A stretch of 64,000 nucleotides of DNA from positions 620,001 to 684,000 of the forward strand of contig JAZGTN010000008.1 of assembly GCA_037783415.1 (NCBI GenBank). The letters run 5' to 3'. Of the stretch, positions 32,175 through 44,200 are shown piece after piece. The notes under the pieces were generated by a model. The model did not search any database. It saw only the letters and a list, made by a program, of their open reading frames with translations, and was not told the origin of the DNA. The position numbers and the translations under genes are program-made. The first letter of the stretch is position 1. Each line of letters begins with the position of its first letter. Source of the DNA: Leptasterias polaris (Eukaryota > Echinodermata > Asteroidea > Forcipulatida > Asteriidae).

Positions 32175-32652
32175 GGCCACGAGAATGAAAGTTATAGATT
32201 TTTGTGTCCGGACTTTTATGAAAACACACGAGGCTTTTTTTCATTAATCATTATTCATTATTTTGTAATGACCGTGGTGTTTAACAAATTCAATACAAGC
32301 AGCGGCATAGCCAGAGTTTATAATACATATAATGCAAAGGAAAGAACGCATTGTGGAGAGACAGTGCAAGAATCCGATGTGCCCATTGCCCCATTGGTCG
32401 GTTGGCGCGATTTGACCTGTGACCTGACGACGCTGCGACACTGGCAAAGCGATGATACTGCAAACATGTAGCTGCATTTACGTGGTAAATAGATCGTCTT
32501 TCCGCTGTGGGCGATTTGGAACAGAATGTCTGTGATAACAGTTTTTTTTTTTTTTTTTTATGAATTTTTATTAAATAATGAACATTTTCGTGAGGTAACT
32601 TTTTAGGTATGCGGGCGGTGGACGCAAATCTATAACTTTCATTCTCGTGGCC
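32175..32652. mobile_element. 478 bp TIR element (MITE-like)
   Basis: GGCCACGAGAATGAAAGTTA at 32175 is repeated in inverse at the right end (ending 32652). The TIR is about 30 bp, nearly perfect, then similar further in. The interior includes a GC-richer centre (about 32340-32450) without a recognisable protein. TTG and TTA flanks give no clean target duplication. Open frames on both strands are part of the element. Confidence 0.8.
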
Positions 32653-33199
32653 TTAGGGTCTAATTACATTTTTTTATTATTGGTATTCTTACTTTTGGGG
32701 AGAGCTGTCGGACACATCAAAGAAACAATATTCAGTCATTGATTCAGCTTTAAATATTTTATTACACATTATTATGACCTATACAAAATAACACGCACTG
32801 ATTGTACAGACTTACTGATTGATTTCCCATTCCTTTAAATAGACAAAAGTACAGAATTAGCAATTGTTTGAAAATAACAATTAGTTTCAAAACAAACCTC
32901 AATAATTGAAAAATATCACAAAAACCAATATTCAGATATAAACAGAACTCTGATATGCTGTCAAAATCAACAATAATGAACTTTATTATCCCCCAATCAC
33001 TGTTTCTATCTTTGTTAATAGTTTGCAGTAAAAAGTCAACAAAAGTGGCTTTTGTGTCACAAAATTGCTTTAAAAACAAGGTTACTAAACTAATGAAAAT
33101 AGATCAAAAAGAGGAAAAAGAATTGAAAAATAACAAAAACAATAATTTCATTTTTCACATGGTTAGAACTATAAGGGCTAGTGTCAAGAGCTAAGAACT
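32653..33199. other. No feature recognised
   Basis: Strongly AT-rich with overlapping opposite-strand frames near 32762-33194 that have no domain resemblance. Confidence 0.4.
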
Positions 33200-33473
33200 G
33201 GGGCCAATTTATAGCGCTGCTTAAAAGTTAGTAAGCAAGTTTGTGTGGTAACTACAGCAGGCAAATTTGCTTTTGAAGCGTAAGCGTATTTCACAAAATT
33301 TGGCAGCTATGGTTTTGCATTGTTAGGCCTACCTCATTCATATAAAAGTAAGCACCGGAAGGTTAGCATGCCTTTTCTGTGCTTACGATTAATATAAGCG
33401 CTATGAATATTAAAATTCCACAGTAAGCACAAAATTGGCTGTTAAGCAGATCTATGAAAGAAAAACAAGCCCC
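33200..33473. mobile_element. MITE-like element, GCTGCTTAA subfamily
   Basis: GGGGCCAATTTATAGCGC then TGCTTAA on the left, and TTAAGCAGATCTATGAAAG then AAGCCCC on the right, form an imperfect TIR like those of 7385 and 34464. A further fragment with TGCTTACGGTTAGCAG and TTGTTAAGCCCAG lies at 33545-33660, perhaps a second nested or neighbouring copy. Confidence 0.6.
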
Positions 33474-33660
33474 TTTTATATGTTCACACTTATGCAATTT
33501 CCGCGGGGGAAGTACACTTTCCCCAGGATAACATTACTTAACTCTACTCTCAAGTAAGCATGCCTTTTTCTAGTGCTTACGGTTAGCAGCACTATGAAAT
33601 GGAAACTTGCGCAGTAAGCACGGAATTGGTTGTTAAGCCCAGATTGGTTGTCGGGCCCAG

Positions 33661-34463
33661 ATGTTTGGCACGCTATGGTTCAGTAGAACAAGTGTTCAAT
33701 ATTGTTATCCACTTACAGAATAATAATAAAAAAAATAATAATAATAATAATTAAATAAACAAATTGACTTTTTAAAATAATGGTAGCACTTTGCTCCAGA
33801 ATACGTTGTTCATATTATAAGGCCATTTTTGAAACCACGGCTTGGGGTTGGGCTACACTACAGCTTGGGCCTATGTGCAACTGTTGAAGCCCTAAAGAAC
33901 ATACACACTTTCAAAATAACTAATGGCGGCCCAAGCCCAAGCAGTGGTTTGGAAAACAGCCTAAGAAACCTACATAGCCCCCAAAAGGCGTACACATTTG
34001 ACAAAAATACTAGTTTGATTCTAAACTTGCTTGCCGGACAGAAAATTTAAAGAAATATAAAAAATACATACAATAACAAACAGCAGTGGAGTGTGTTCAA
34101 TAGCACTCTGCACTAATGCTAAAAACAAAAGCTAACCGGGATCTCAGACAAATGTGTCAAATTTCGCCTGGGTACATGTCAAAGTTTATCTCATGAATTC
34201 TTTAGAGGATTTTAGGAGTTACTTCTGTACTAGAAGAAAATAGTGCATTAAATTATAGGAACTAGGGGGTACCATCTACCTCAATACTATTAGTGCTAAA
34301 CTACAAGTACAGTTTGATGTGTCAATGATATGATGATTGCGTATAAGATTAAGAGATTACTTGTTTGGCTGTCAGCTAGGCATTTTGAGCATGGGTGATG
34401 TCATCAGTGCAGAGTATTTATTGACAGTTGTCTACTTCCAAATGAACTTAAACTGCCTGAGAG
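33661..34463. other. No gene; short AAT-rich tract
   Basis: An (AAT)n-like tract lies at about 33720-33755. The short frame at 33829 has no recognised family. Confidence 0.4.
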
Positions 34464-34646
34464 CAATTTCATTTAGAGCTGCTTAAAAGCACAAAAAGTA
34501 GCCAAGCACAAAATTTGTTTTTGCCAGAGTAAGGTTACCAGCCAAGATACCATGTCATGTGTACCGTTTTTGACTGGTTTCATGCTTAGTTTTGCTTAGC
34601 AAAAAACTGTTAATCAAACTTATGTTTAAGCAGTTTTATGAAATTA
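34464..34646. mobile_element. 183 bp MITE-like element, GCTGCTTAA subfamily
   Basis: AATTTCATTTAGAGCTGC then TTAAAAG on the left, and GTTTAAGCAG then TTTTATGAAATT on the right, form an imperfect inverted repeat of about 26 bp. The interior has GCTTAG/AAGCAC words typical of this family. Confidence 0.65.
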
Positions 34647-35039
34647 ACCCTTTTGAAATTCTCCCCAATAGACGATTATCATGCTGCCACAGGCTTGTCA
34701 TGTTCCCTGTCTTTAATAGCAATCATAAATACACATTCTCATTCCCTAATTAGCACCAAACTATTCCGCCTCCCAGCCTCGTTTTGATTACATTGTTTTG
34801 CATGAGAGACAAACAAGATGGCTGCTCCATGATACAAGTCTATTGGTCTGGCCACCTAGTTCATTACTTCCCAAAGCCTCAGTACATACATGTAAACCAC
34901 TGCTTGCATAGATTGTTCATATCCATGGTTGACATCATATTGTCCAGAACATCAGCTGTGCTTGGTTTGACTTCAGTCTCTTTAGATGGCTGTAAATAAA
35001 AAAGGATACAAACAAAATGTTATTAATAACTAAAATGAT
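34647..35039. other. No feature recognised
   Basis: Contains one AAGATGGCTGC word (about 34817) similar to the motif clustered at 36.9 kb. Otherwise unremarkable. Confidence 0.4.
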
Positions 35040-35371
35040 TTTTGGGATGAACAAAGAAAAATTGACTAGAGCCGGATTTGAACACACGACCTCCGGATTA
35101 ACGTGCCGGCGCTCTACCAACTGAGCTATCTAATAAGCCCTATGTTGGCGGTCTCCCTATTTTGTCAATATCTTTGTTCAGAGGGTGCCAGTCAGCAGTC
35201 ATTCAACTGTTAACTGCTGTGTAGCCAGGGATCACACCCAAGTATACGATACAACCTGGGAAGCGGCAGCCAGGGGATCATCCTAAGGGGATGCGACTTT
35301 TTTATTTCGGATATCTAATAAATAAACCACAAGGGAAACTGACTGGGTAAACTTTTAATGATTTTTATCCC
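35040..35371 (-). mobile_element. tRNA-Asn-like SINE with body segment
   Basis: On the minus strand the order is TTTACCCAGTCAGTTTCC, body (GGGGATGCGAC complement, CTGGCTGCCGCTTCC, GGTGTGATCCCTGG), then ATAGGGCTTATTAGATAGC, TCAGTTGGTAGAGCGCC, an ACGTTAA loop, GTTCAAATCC and TTGTTCATCCC. This is the longest single copy and shows that tail-like sequence precedes the body, as it does at 9.4 kb. Confidence 0.85.
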
Positions 35372-35655
35372 ATCAGTTGCCCTTTTGGTTTATTTATTTA
35401 AAAACTAAAATGAAGACAGTTTGCATTGTTTTAAAATACAGCAAGATTCAACATTACTTGAAAGTGTTTACATTTGTTGTAGGAACTCTTTTTATAAAAA
35501 TCCTTATGAAATCATGTTGATGGCAGAACTTTGTAAGAATTTAGCAAAGTTAATTGTGCCAAAAAAATTAAAACCAGGTTATTCATTGATGTTCAAGATA
35601 CCTTTATGTGTAGCTTGAAAGGCAGGACCATTTAAAAGCAGCAAAAATGCACAAA

Positions 35656-35760
35656 ATTGACAAGAGCGGGATTTGAACCAACGACCTCCGGATTAACGTG
35701 CTGGCACTCCAGCCCTATGTTGGCAGTTTCTCTATTTTGTCAATATCTTTGTTCCAGGTT
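35656..35760 (-). mobile_element. tRNA-Asn-like SINE, fragment
   Basis: The reverse complement has ATTGACAAAATAGAG, CAACATAGGGCTGGAG, CACGTTAATCCGGAG and GGTTCAAATCCCG. The A-box part is deleted. Same family and orientation as 35040-35371. Confidence 0.8.
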
Positions 35761-36935
35761 GCCGGATAAATACGGCTTTTCAAAGATTAAATCATTTAAT
35801 GTTTGAAAAAAAAGTGTAATTCAACACCTGATGATATCATCATGTTGTCATCATGACCTCATTGTTCAAGTACCGTCTCCATATTAAGATTCAAAGATTT
35901 TATGCCAAGTTTCAAGGTTCAGTTAAATTAAATCTTGAATTATCTCGATGAAATAGAGAAAAAAAAATTTAACCAAAACATTAGCAGCCTTCTCCTTTAA
36001 CAGTGTTCCACTGGCCAAATGGCAGTTAAAACACATGAGGACCAGTCACAACCCACTCCAAGTGATCCGTTAGTTCTCAGTTGAAAAGCATCCCGTATTT
36101 AATATGAAATATAGACCAGTGAAAAACCGACTGATCAGAGAAATGAAAGCTATCTGGTCCTGCTGGCCAGTCACTTAAAAAGTTGAGAGAAAACACTGAA
36201 TAGGTGTTCGGCTGTAGCCCGAACACCGAACAAATGTAACACCTGTTTAATGGGATAAACATTGTTTATAAGCAACTACTTATCAATAATTAAAAAAACA
36301 TGCCATAATGTTTTCTTCGAGGATTTTAAATCAACTTAACCCAAAATCTTTGAACATTTCTTAAACCTGAAACTAATTTGATAAGTTTTAATATCAACAA
36401 CACTCAATTTTGGCTTATAAAGCTTATAAATTCAAATGTTTTATTTCAAAATGTTTTTTGATTTAAGTAATTTGTTTCTCAATAGAATGTTACTTCTCAG
36501 CTTAATTCACTCATTAGTCCAGCATATAAGTGCAATATGTTGGCAGTTTTGTGCACTTTGTAGTAAAAGCAAGAAAATTAATGAGTGCATGTTTTACCAA
36601 AGCATGAATTATTTTTTTGCCAATGGGCTGTAATGATTTGGCAGCCATTTTTCAAAATTGATATTATTTTGCAAATTTTTTGTTCCAATTGGTAAGAAAC
36701 AGGTCTAGAATTTACATTAGGCCTAATTAAGGTTTGCAGGGTGTATGAGCTTTTAAAAAAAAGCATTGTTGACAGTTTTAAAATCTTAGGTCTTTCATTT
36801 TCAAAATAGTGGCCATAGTTTTTCAAAGTAGTTCCCATTTCGCAGAATCTTCACTTAGGTAACAATACAGTGATTTGAAGGGTCTTACAGTAAAACAAAA
36901 AAATGCAGAAAAAAGTTTGACCTGTCAAACTTTTT
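35761..36935. other. No feature recognised
   Basis: AT-rich non-coding sequence. Short frames at 36077, 36436 and 36578 have no protein-like signal. Confidence 0.4.
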
Positions 36936-37200
36936 AAAATGGCATCCCTATGTTTATCAAAATGGCGGCCACATTTTTATTCAAAAGTTGGCCATACTTT
37001 TATCGAAATTGCGACTATGTTTATCAAAATGGCGGTCATATTTGTATTAATATTCTTTCCAAAATGGCGGCAGTTAAAAAAAAAAATCCCTCAAAATGGC
37101 CGCCACAAGTTTTTCAAAATGGCGGCCATATTTTCTTCAAAATGGCGACCATATTTCTTCAAAAATGGCGGCCATATTTTTTCAAAATGGCGGCTATTTT
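36936..37200 (+). repeat. Cluster of nine AAAATGGCGGC-like motifs in a degenerate 22-25 bp repeat
   Basis: Matches begin at 36936 (AAAATGGCATCC), 36959, 37026, 37061, 37093, 37116, 37139, 37162 and 37184, mostly AAAATGGCGGCC, separated by T-rich CATATTTTTTTC. The core ATGGCGGC is the classic YY1 binding motif. The array looks like a local expansion of one unit and could bind many YY1-like factors, though binding is inference. Reading frames crossing it (KWRPHF-type repeats) are artefacts. Confidence 0.85.
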
Positions 37201-39933
37201 TTTTTAGGGACCATATTTCCAACCAAAAAGATCTGCCGAAAGAGTCAAATTTGTGTTTCCTAATTTTTTAAATAGCTACAATATTTTTTGGAGGCAGTCA
37301 TTTTTTTATATGGCAGCCAAATTATCAGAATAGAAACCATTTTTGTAGAAAGTTTAGCCATTTTGTATTCTGATAAAACATGATCCAGATGGGACAGTAC
37401 ATCATTGATGGCGATCTAACATTTATCCAACACCAATGGTGTGGATATCAAGATACAATCTCTTAAAAATAATCATCTCTAATTATTTAAAGGCAGATTT
37501 TTAACAAATTCAATAAAAATATGTGCACATGCCTTCTGGTTAGGATGGGGTAATTAAGGGGTTACTATGTGTGGTGAGTTGAAAAGTTACTACAATTAGA
37601 AAGTACATTGCTGTAAAAAGGGGAGATTAACACTGTGTACATTACAAATTACATTCGTTTCCAATTTTGTTTTAAGAGGAAAATACAGTTTTGCACGGAG
37701 TTCATGTTTCATATTTGTTATACACCCATCATAACTTAAAGTGCAATAGTAACAATTAAAAGACACATTTTACTGTATGTAATACTTGTACATGTACCAG
37801 GCCTCGAATTACAACTTTTTTAGGGCAAGGCCACTTTGGCCTTGGAGCAAGCCAAATTTTGGAGGGCACCAAGGCCAGTAGACAGGGCACAAAGGCCAGT
37901 AGACAGGGCACCAAGGCCAAAAATGCATTTTTGAAAAGGCACCAAGGCCACAGTACACCTCAAAAGTAGTAATTATTGTACCATTTTTTAAAACAAGATT
38001 AGTTCATCAATTTAAATACAACTGTTTGTCAAAAAATGTAATCTTAAAGTCACTTGTAGTCTAATTATTATTTGAAAGGCCCCCCCTGCTATAACAGTTA
38101 AAGACACTTGTTAATAACTAATCAACAAAAACATCCTAAAAATTACATTTCCCAAAATCTGAAAACTGCCTACATTTTTAACCTTAGTTTTAATAATTAT
38201 TCAAGACTAAAACAAGTTTTTACCTTGAAAAACCGGATTGCTGTTGAGCTCAGCTTGCCTTCGAGTCATAACAAAAACCATGTGCTCCTTCCATGTGTGT
38301 GAAATGTTTACATGCACAGGTACCCTGACTTCTCATTGACTATGCCATAGCATGCACTGCACCTGAATGGAACCAGGTTATAAATAATTTTAAATAATAG
38401 AAACTGGTAAAACATTTCAATGCCTGTTTAACATTGTTAATATTACCTTAAATTTTCCCTGAATATATGGGTTTTTTTCTGCCAGAAAAAGAACATTATT
38501 TTGGTTCTAAAAATATAAAAAATTAATAATAAACAGCGCCCCCAATGTTCATGGCTTCCTCAATTTAAGTGTTTTGTTGCAGCATGTGGCCATCTTGTAC
38601 ATGAAATTGCAATGCAGTTAATGAAACAAATTAATTATCTTTTTAAAAGTACCCTTAAGCTTCTTCTGATGAAAAGTAATTTTGTGGAGTCTGGGTTCAG
38701 GTAAAATGAGCTTTTTCATCTGGCTGTAATAATAAAGTCACCTATTAACTGTTCTGGTCCTAGTTCTATTGTTGTACTGTAGTGTATGATCTGATCATGA
38801 TTATGAAATGATTGTATTTATACCTTTTGGGGTTTTGAACATACAAATACTTGCATATAAAGATTTTGCATCAACCTGTGGTTTCCACTGTCCTGTTACA
38901 TTATCAGATCTACATGTAGTTGTGTTTTGGCTTCCCTTGATGACAGTTTATCATAGGACCAGGCAGGCCCCAACTATAGCTCCTTACAACATTTATTTTG
39001 TATTATCAATTTCTACAATAAATTTCCCCCCCCCCCCCAAACTAAGGCACTGTACTCAGTTTCAAAAGTTTAAGATTTTTGCTATTGTACCTGGCAACGT
39101 GTTTCTGCAATTTGTTATGAAATTTCCGCACACCACGATCCAAATATTTCCAAAAAAGACCTGACAAAATAGCTGGAAAATCACCTGCTGGCCTTTGAGT
39201 ATAATGTCAAAGATGAATAACCCATCAGCTAACACAATACGTTGTTACAACCTTTCACAACAATGTGATAAGGTTACACTTTGGGTGATGGGATGACAAC
39301 GTTTTGACTAGGTTGCATAAAGGTCAGATCTTAAAATTTATTTCAACTAATGTTGTATATTGGTTGCCCAATGCATGTTGGAAATGTATGCAAGCACGTT
39401 GTCTACACGTTGTATTTTGGTAAAATTTAAGTTTCGGCTATACAGTATTTTTTTGGTATTGTCAAAACGTGATCATCACCTTGTTTTTTGGTATAAAAAA
39501 ATTAAATGTAGTATTCAAGTTGTGACAACATTGTCTTAACCATCATGTTTTAGGCCTTTTAGTTTTATCACAACGCAGTATCTTTGTTTTTACCATCATG
39601 TTGTGAAAATGTATTTTAGTTTATAAAAAAATAACGTACAAATCATATTATTTCTGTTTTGACTATTACATCGTAAGCGCTGAACTTTGTTTGTATTGGC
39701 AAATCATTGATGTTTACACCATAATGTTGAGTAGCTGCTTGAACTATTGTATAGTCCAACTGAATGTACCGGCAGCATAACTTGCTAGTCAAAATTTGTC
39801 TGGCTATTGTTTTGTTTGTGTTTTCATTTGCAGAAAAATTGCCAATGCTTGTACTTAATTCTGCTAGGGTACATATACTGTACATATATACTGCATATAT
39901 AATTAAATGTTTTCTCATTTTCCTTTATTCCAG
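37201..39933. other. No gene; one short 21 bp repeat
   Basis: At about 37862-37950 the phrase AGGGCACCAAGGCCAGTAG recurs three to four times with small changes, preceded by a CCACTTTGGCCTTGG tract. A poly-C run lies at 39026-39037. No recognised gene. Confidence 0.5.
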
Positions 39934-40718
39934 ACTAATTTTCAACATTTCTCATTGATACATCTGGGCTACATAAGGTGGACACCAGGCACAAGCAACA
40001 TGTGGCAGCAAGTTAGAGATGTAGAGGCATCACAGAGAGACAGTGTACTGTACTCCTTGGTATTACTGAGCCCAGACAGATTCTTAACATATACTGCTAT
40101 GTCAACTGATCAAACCATGGAGGATTACATCAAGTAGTAGATTCTAATGATGGCCCAGAAGGTAACCAAGGAATACTGCATTTAAAACCAGATAGAACTC
40201 ATGTAAAGCCCAGAGAAAAGTTTTCTGCTGTAAACGCTAACATTCAATTGAAAACCCCACAAAGTTGGATCAGTGCTTACCACATAAATCTCTACAATGT
40301 TTTAACAACATGTGTTTAACCTTGCGACACAAGACAATTGTTTCAACAAAACAGCCCCAACACTGCCCTACGCTCACATTGCAAGACACTGTCACAAGTT
40401 GTACAAGTTATGCTCAACTGTAAATTCACGGTGGTGGCAGACGAGATGAGCAGACATTACTTAAACAGAAAGCCCAATAAACTGAGTTCAGCTTGTAGCA
40501 AAGTATGCTGTATCTACGTATGAGAGACTGAATAGAGTACACAATTTTAAAGAGTTGTGTTCCGATACTAGAAATGCCCTACAAATATTGCCCAATGATG
40601 TATGACAGGAGAGAGTGTAGCACCTGAACTCAAATGTTATTTCTATCTAACTTAACTCAGCCACACAAACCAAGAGCATCTGTTAAACTTGCAGGACTCG
40701 CTTGACAGACTAGTGTAC

Positions 40719-40760
40719 TTTTACAGAGTTGTGCTCCTATACTAGAAAAGCTCTGTAAAA
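40719..40760. repeat. 10 bp stem inverted repeat
   Basis: TTTTACAGAG (40719-40728) and CTCTGTAAAA (40751-40760) are exact inverse complements with a 22 nt loop. A diverged direct copy of the region (GTTGTGTTCCGATACTAG) lies 174 bp upstream at 40554. Confidence 0.7.
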
Positions 40761-42222
40761 GTGCTCAATACTACAATCCTAGAGAGGATTGCGATTAAAG
40801 TCAATTTGATGTCCAACAAGGAGGAATATGAAGACAACAAACTGTGCCAATCATCCAGTGTTCACCACAGGAACCAAGAGAGTTGGAGTCAAGAAGAGTT
40901 CAATAGATGATAGCCAAACAGACTGCATGATAAGCCTTCTCAAGGATGACTGCAGTCGTTAATGTGGGACGTTTTAAAATGTTGTTATTCAAATATTTGT
41001 TACGGTCAACTATGCAGAGGACTCACTTCAGAAATTAAAAGACTGTGTGCCAAGCGATTAAATCTACAGCCCCTTTGAGGAAACACAAGGAAATCATCAT
41101 CAAGAGGAATGTGTTGGAACTTAAAATTCTCTTCAACATTTGGAATGACATTGATAATAATAACAATATAAACAAATAAAACGATTAGGAGTGTGTTTTG
41201 ACTGATGAAGGTTGCATTTTCCCTGTAACCAACCAAGTCAACAGTGTTGGTCATTATTAGACTCAACAGACAGTACTCAAGAAACATATTAATCGCTTTT
41301 AAAGTTTGCCTGAAAATGTCTCGGTTGCCTCTGGTTGATTGTCTACATATTCAGCATTGTTAAATCAGCTAAGGAGGGGCGGGGCTACTATCCTGCATTG
41401 ATCTGCTGGTTGGTCACCAATGATGTTAGTCTGACAGTTTCTCATGTTGATCAATCAACTTCCAAAGCTTTCAACACACTCTCAAACTGTTAATCAACTT
41501 TGAATTGGTTACCTGTACATGATGTGTGGAGTGTGTTGTATGCTCTACTTCTTCTCCCATGTCCATCTGCTTTCTGGTCCCTGAAGTTAACTTGAGAGCA
41601 TTCCTGCTTGTTGTGTTGTGTACCACACATCAGCACAGTCAACAATGTTCTGTCAGCAGCTGCATGTGGAGTACTGTGTTCCTCCTTTCCTGGTTCTCTC
41701 CATCTTACTTTGCTCTAGAACTTTCTCATAGGACTCTTCAGCTCTTGTAATATCAAGCAGCTCTCACCATCAGCAGTGAATTGAATTAGTTGCATACACT
41801 GTGGGTGCACCGTTTCCATCTCACGATCATGACGTCTACCGGACAATCCCCCAGTCAAGTTTGCCCTCTGACTCTACTCAGCCTACAAAATGTACTCCAG
41901 CTTGAACTACAGTTTCCCTCCACCATGGTAGAGCATCCAGCAGGACTGAATAAATGCAGTTGCTCAACAACCAGGATATACTTCAGCTGTAATGAAATAA
42001 GGTATGTGTGTTGATCAATGTACATATTTAACATTAGTTTTGCTTTCAAAGAGTTTCATTTATATTATGTAACACCTGTACTTGTAACGGAACAATTGGC
42101 AAAGATATTTTGGTTGTAAGTTAAATGCACATTGCTGATGTGCCGGCTAATTATAACATTGTCTTCAGTTTGGAAGCACCTCCATCAACATTATGGCTAC
42201 CTAACTTTGCAACGGGTCACAA

Positions 42223-42308
42223 GTGTCATGACTGGGACTCGAACCCACTCTGCTGATTAGAAACACCAGAGCTTGAGTCTGGTGCTCTTATCCACTCGGC
42301 CACGACAC
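42223..42308 (-). mobile_element. tRNA-Leu(CAA)-like SINE head
   Basis: On the minus strand, TGGCCGAGTGG (A box) and GGTTCGAGTCC (B box) are near consensus. The CCAGA-CTCAAGC-TCTGG stem-loop has anticodon CAA, and a 7 bp end stem (GTGTCGT/ATGACAC) can form. Stem spacing is off by two bases next to the T arm, and the sequence after it resembles the SINE body start at 6450. I therefore read it as a SINE head rather than a functional tRNA-Leu. It could be scored as a tRNA gene by a scanner. Confidence 0.7.
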
Positions 42309-42813
42309 GCCACTTCAGACAGTCCTCTGACTGAACAGCCAAAGATTATCATGCATAGTTGGTTTGATCAGTCAATCCTACATGAAGACACTATTCTATA
42401 CAGTCACTGATTATTAATTCAAACATTATCTTCCTTGATAGACTTCACATGAGGATCTACAGTCTGAACATTGGCCGATTGACACAACCCTCCCTGATGT
42501 GCTTCACCATCTCTATGATGCAGACACTTTCATCACAAGAATGGTAAGTGGCAAACATTTTGATATCTAATTATTTTAGAAGTTTTCATACTACACAATC
42601 TATATATGATGTTGAACTGACATGACGTCATATCTTGATGGTTGCACAATCAAGATGTGATGTTGCACTGATGCATGATATGCACCTTCTAAAATGGGAT
42701 GATGTACCATACATGTGGATTTACAAACTGTGTACTTCATCCAACCAGGACAGTATGAAATCAAATTATTTCACAAATTGGTTTGCCAAACAAAGACAAA
42801 CAAATTTGGTGCA

Positions 42814-43054
42814 GGGCCCCATTTCATTGCTCTGCTTTCCGTTGAATTCTGCGCTTACGATCATTATTCTCCGCTAACTGTGCAAGCGCCGAATTTCTGC
42901 ACTAACTGTGTAAGCAAAGAATGCCGAGTACGCACTTGCACAAGCAGAAATTCCCTGCTAACTTGTGAAACACGCTTGACGTAAGCACAGAGTTCCCTGC
43001 TTTTGTAAGCGCCGATTCTTTGCTTACGGTAAGCAGAGCCATGCAATTGGGCCC
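42814..43054. mobile_element. 241 bp MITE, GGCCCAATTTCAT family
   Basis: GGGCCCCATTTCATTGC, TCTGCTTTCCG on the left and CGGTAAGCAGAGCC, ATGCAATTGGGCCC on the right form the TIR. The interior is clearly homologous to the copy at 7385-7633 (GAATTCTGCGCTTACGATCA, TGTGAAACACGCTT). It lies in a predicted intron of the weak 39.9-44.2 kb transcript. Confidence 0.85.
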
Positions 43055-43574
43055 TAATGTTTTCCATATCAGCACAACATTAATAGTTAAACATGTTATT
43101 GAAAACTTGCTTACCTTGTCTTTAATCTCAGATTCTCTACATGGTGTTACCCCCTGCAAGTATGTCATCAGGTCCTGGGCTCCTGATTCAAATGCACCTG
43201 TCAATAATGGTAGGAATGATTACTTTCTCATTTAAGTAAATGTACAGATAAAAGTTAAGAACCTGCCCTTAGTTTTGTACCAATGAGATTTTGAAACACA
43301 ATCTGGAATCTGAGAGGAATCTAGAAATCCGTTGTAACTGTTGATTTCTGACCTACATGAGCACATGTTGCACTTGATCTTCCAGCTCAAAAGCCAAAGT
43401 TCATTTATCACAGCTTCCAAAAAGCACACACAATATGAAGGTAAACCAAATAATTATGAACTAAAGAATTCTTTTCGATAAGTTTGAATCAAAATCGCCC
43501 CTTGCAAAAAATGCACTTTAGCAAAAATACAATGTGAAACATTTTAACAACTATACATCCTTGGTTTTTTTTAA

Positions 43575-43900
43575 AGAAAAACAGTAAGCAAACATGCCTG
43601 AAATACCACAAAAGACAATCAATCCTATTGCTGTTTGAGCTCCTTTAATTTCCAAAATGAAACTTTCTTTTTTCTCACAAACATTGGCCCTTCAAAATTA
43701 CGTTTAGAATGTACTTGAATGCACTTACTACATTCTTGTTTCCTCAGAAAAACAATAAGCAAACATGCCTGAAATACCACAAAAGACATTTGATCCTATT
43801 GCTTTTGGAGCTTCTTGAATTTCCAAAATGAAAATGTCTTGTTCCTCAAAAGCATTGGCCCTTCAGAAATACCCTTAGACTTGAGTGCACTTGTTCTAAT
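43575..43900 (+). repeat. Direct duplication, offset about 174 bp
   Basis: ACATGCCTGAAATACCACAA occurs at about 43590 and 43763, with shared ATCCTATTGCT, TTTCCAAAATGAAA and ATTGGCCCTTCA downstream of each. Two diverged copies. Confidence 0.85.
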
Positions 43901-44200
43901 GATGATACAAGACAGATTACAGGTACATGCTTGTATATAATTCCTAAGATGCACTAAATCTGTTAATACTAGTGAATGTTTTTCCTTGTGTGTGTTATTT
44001 GCAGAATCAAGTATTCAAGCGGGAAAGATAATTTTCAAGATGTACTGCTTGAGGAGATTGACATCAGTTCTGCAAAGATTTTCTGAACATTGAACCATCA
44101 TCCACCCATGGTGCAAGATTCTACTAAGCTGGAGAAGACTGAAGTTGCATCAAAGATTCTTTGAACAGTTTGGACTTGAATAAACCCGAACTCACTGTTG

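Larger units (their letters stand above)
39934..44200 (+). other. Possible spliced plus-strand transcript (weak)
   Basis: Acceptor-like TTTATTCCAG precedes 39934. Donors GTATGT (42002), GTAAGT (42544) and GTAGGA (43210), with acceptors before 42442, 43132 and 44005 (TTATTTGCAG), would give exons about 39934-42001, 42442-42543 (102 nt), 43132-43209 (78 nt) and 44005 onward, with AATAAA at 44179. The two short exons are multiples of three and share one open phase, but no domain is recognisable and upstream phase 0 is closed. A SINE and a MITE fall in predicted introns. A non-coding RNA is as likely as a protein gene. Confidence 0.2.

Noticed and set aside
36939..37271. Repetitive protein with KWRPHF units
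   Set aside because: It is an artefact of translating the ATGGCGGC repeat in two frames.
42223..42308. Functional tRNA-Leu(CAA) gene
   Set aside because: Stem spacing near the T arm is off and the flank resembles the Leu-type SINE body; kept as SINE head. A covariance-model score could reverse this.
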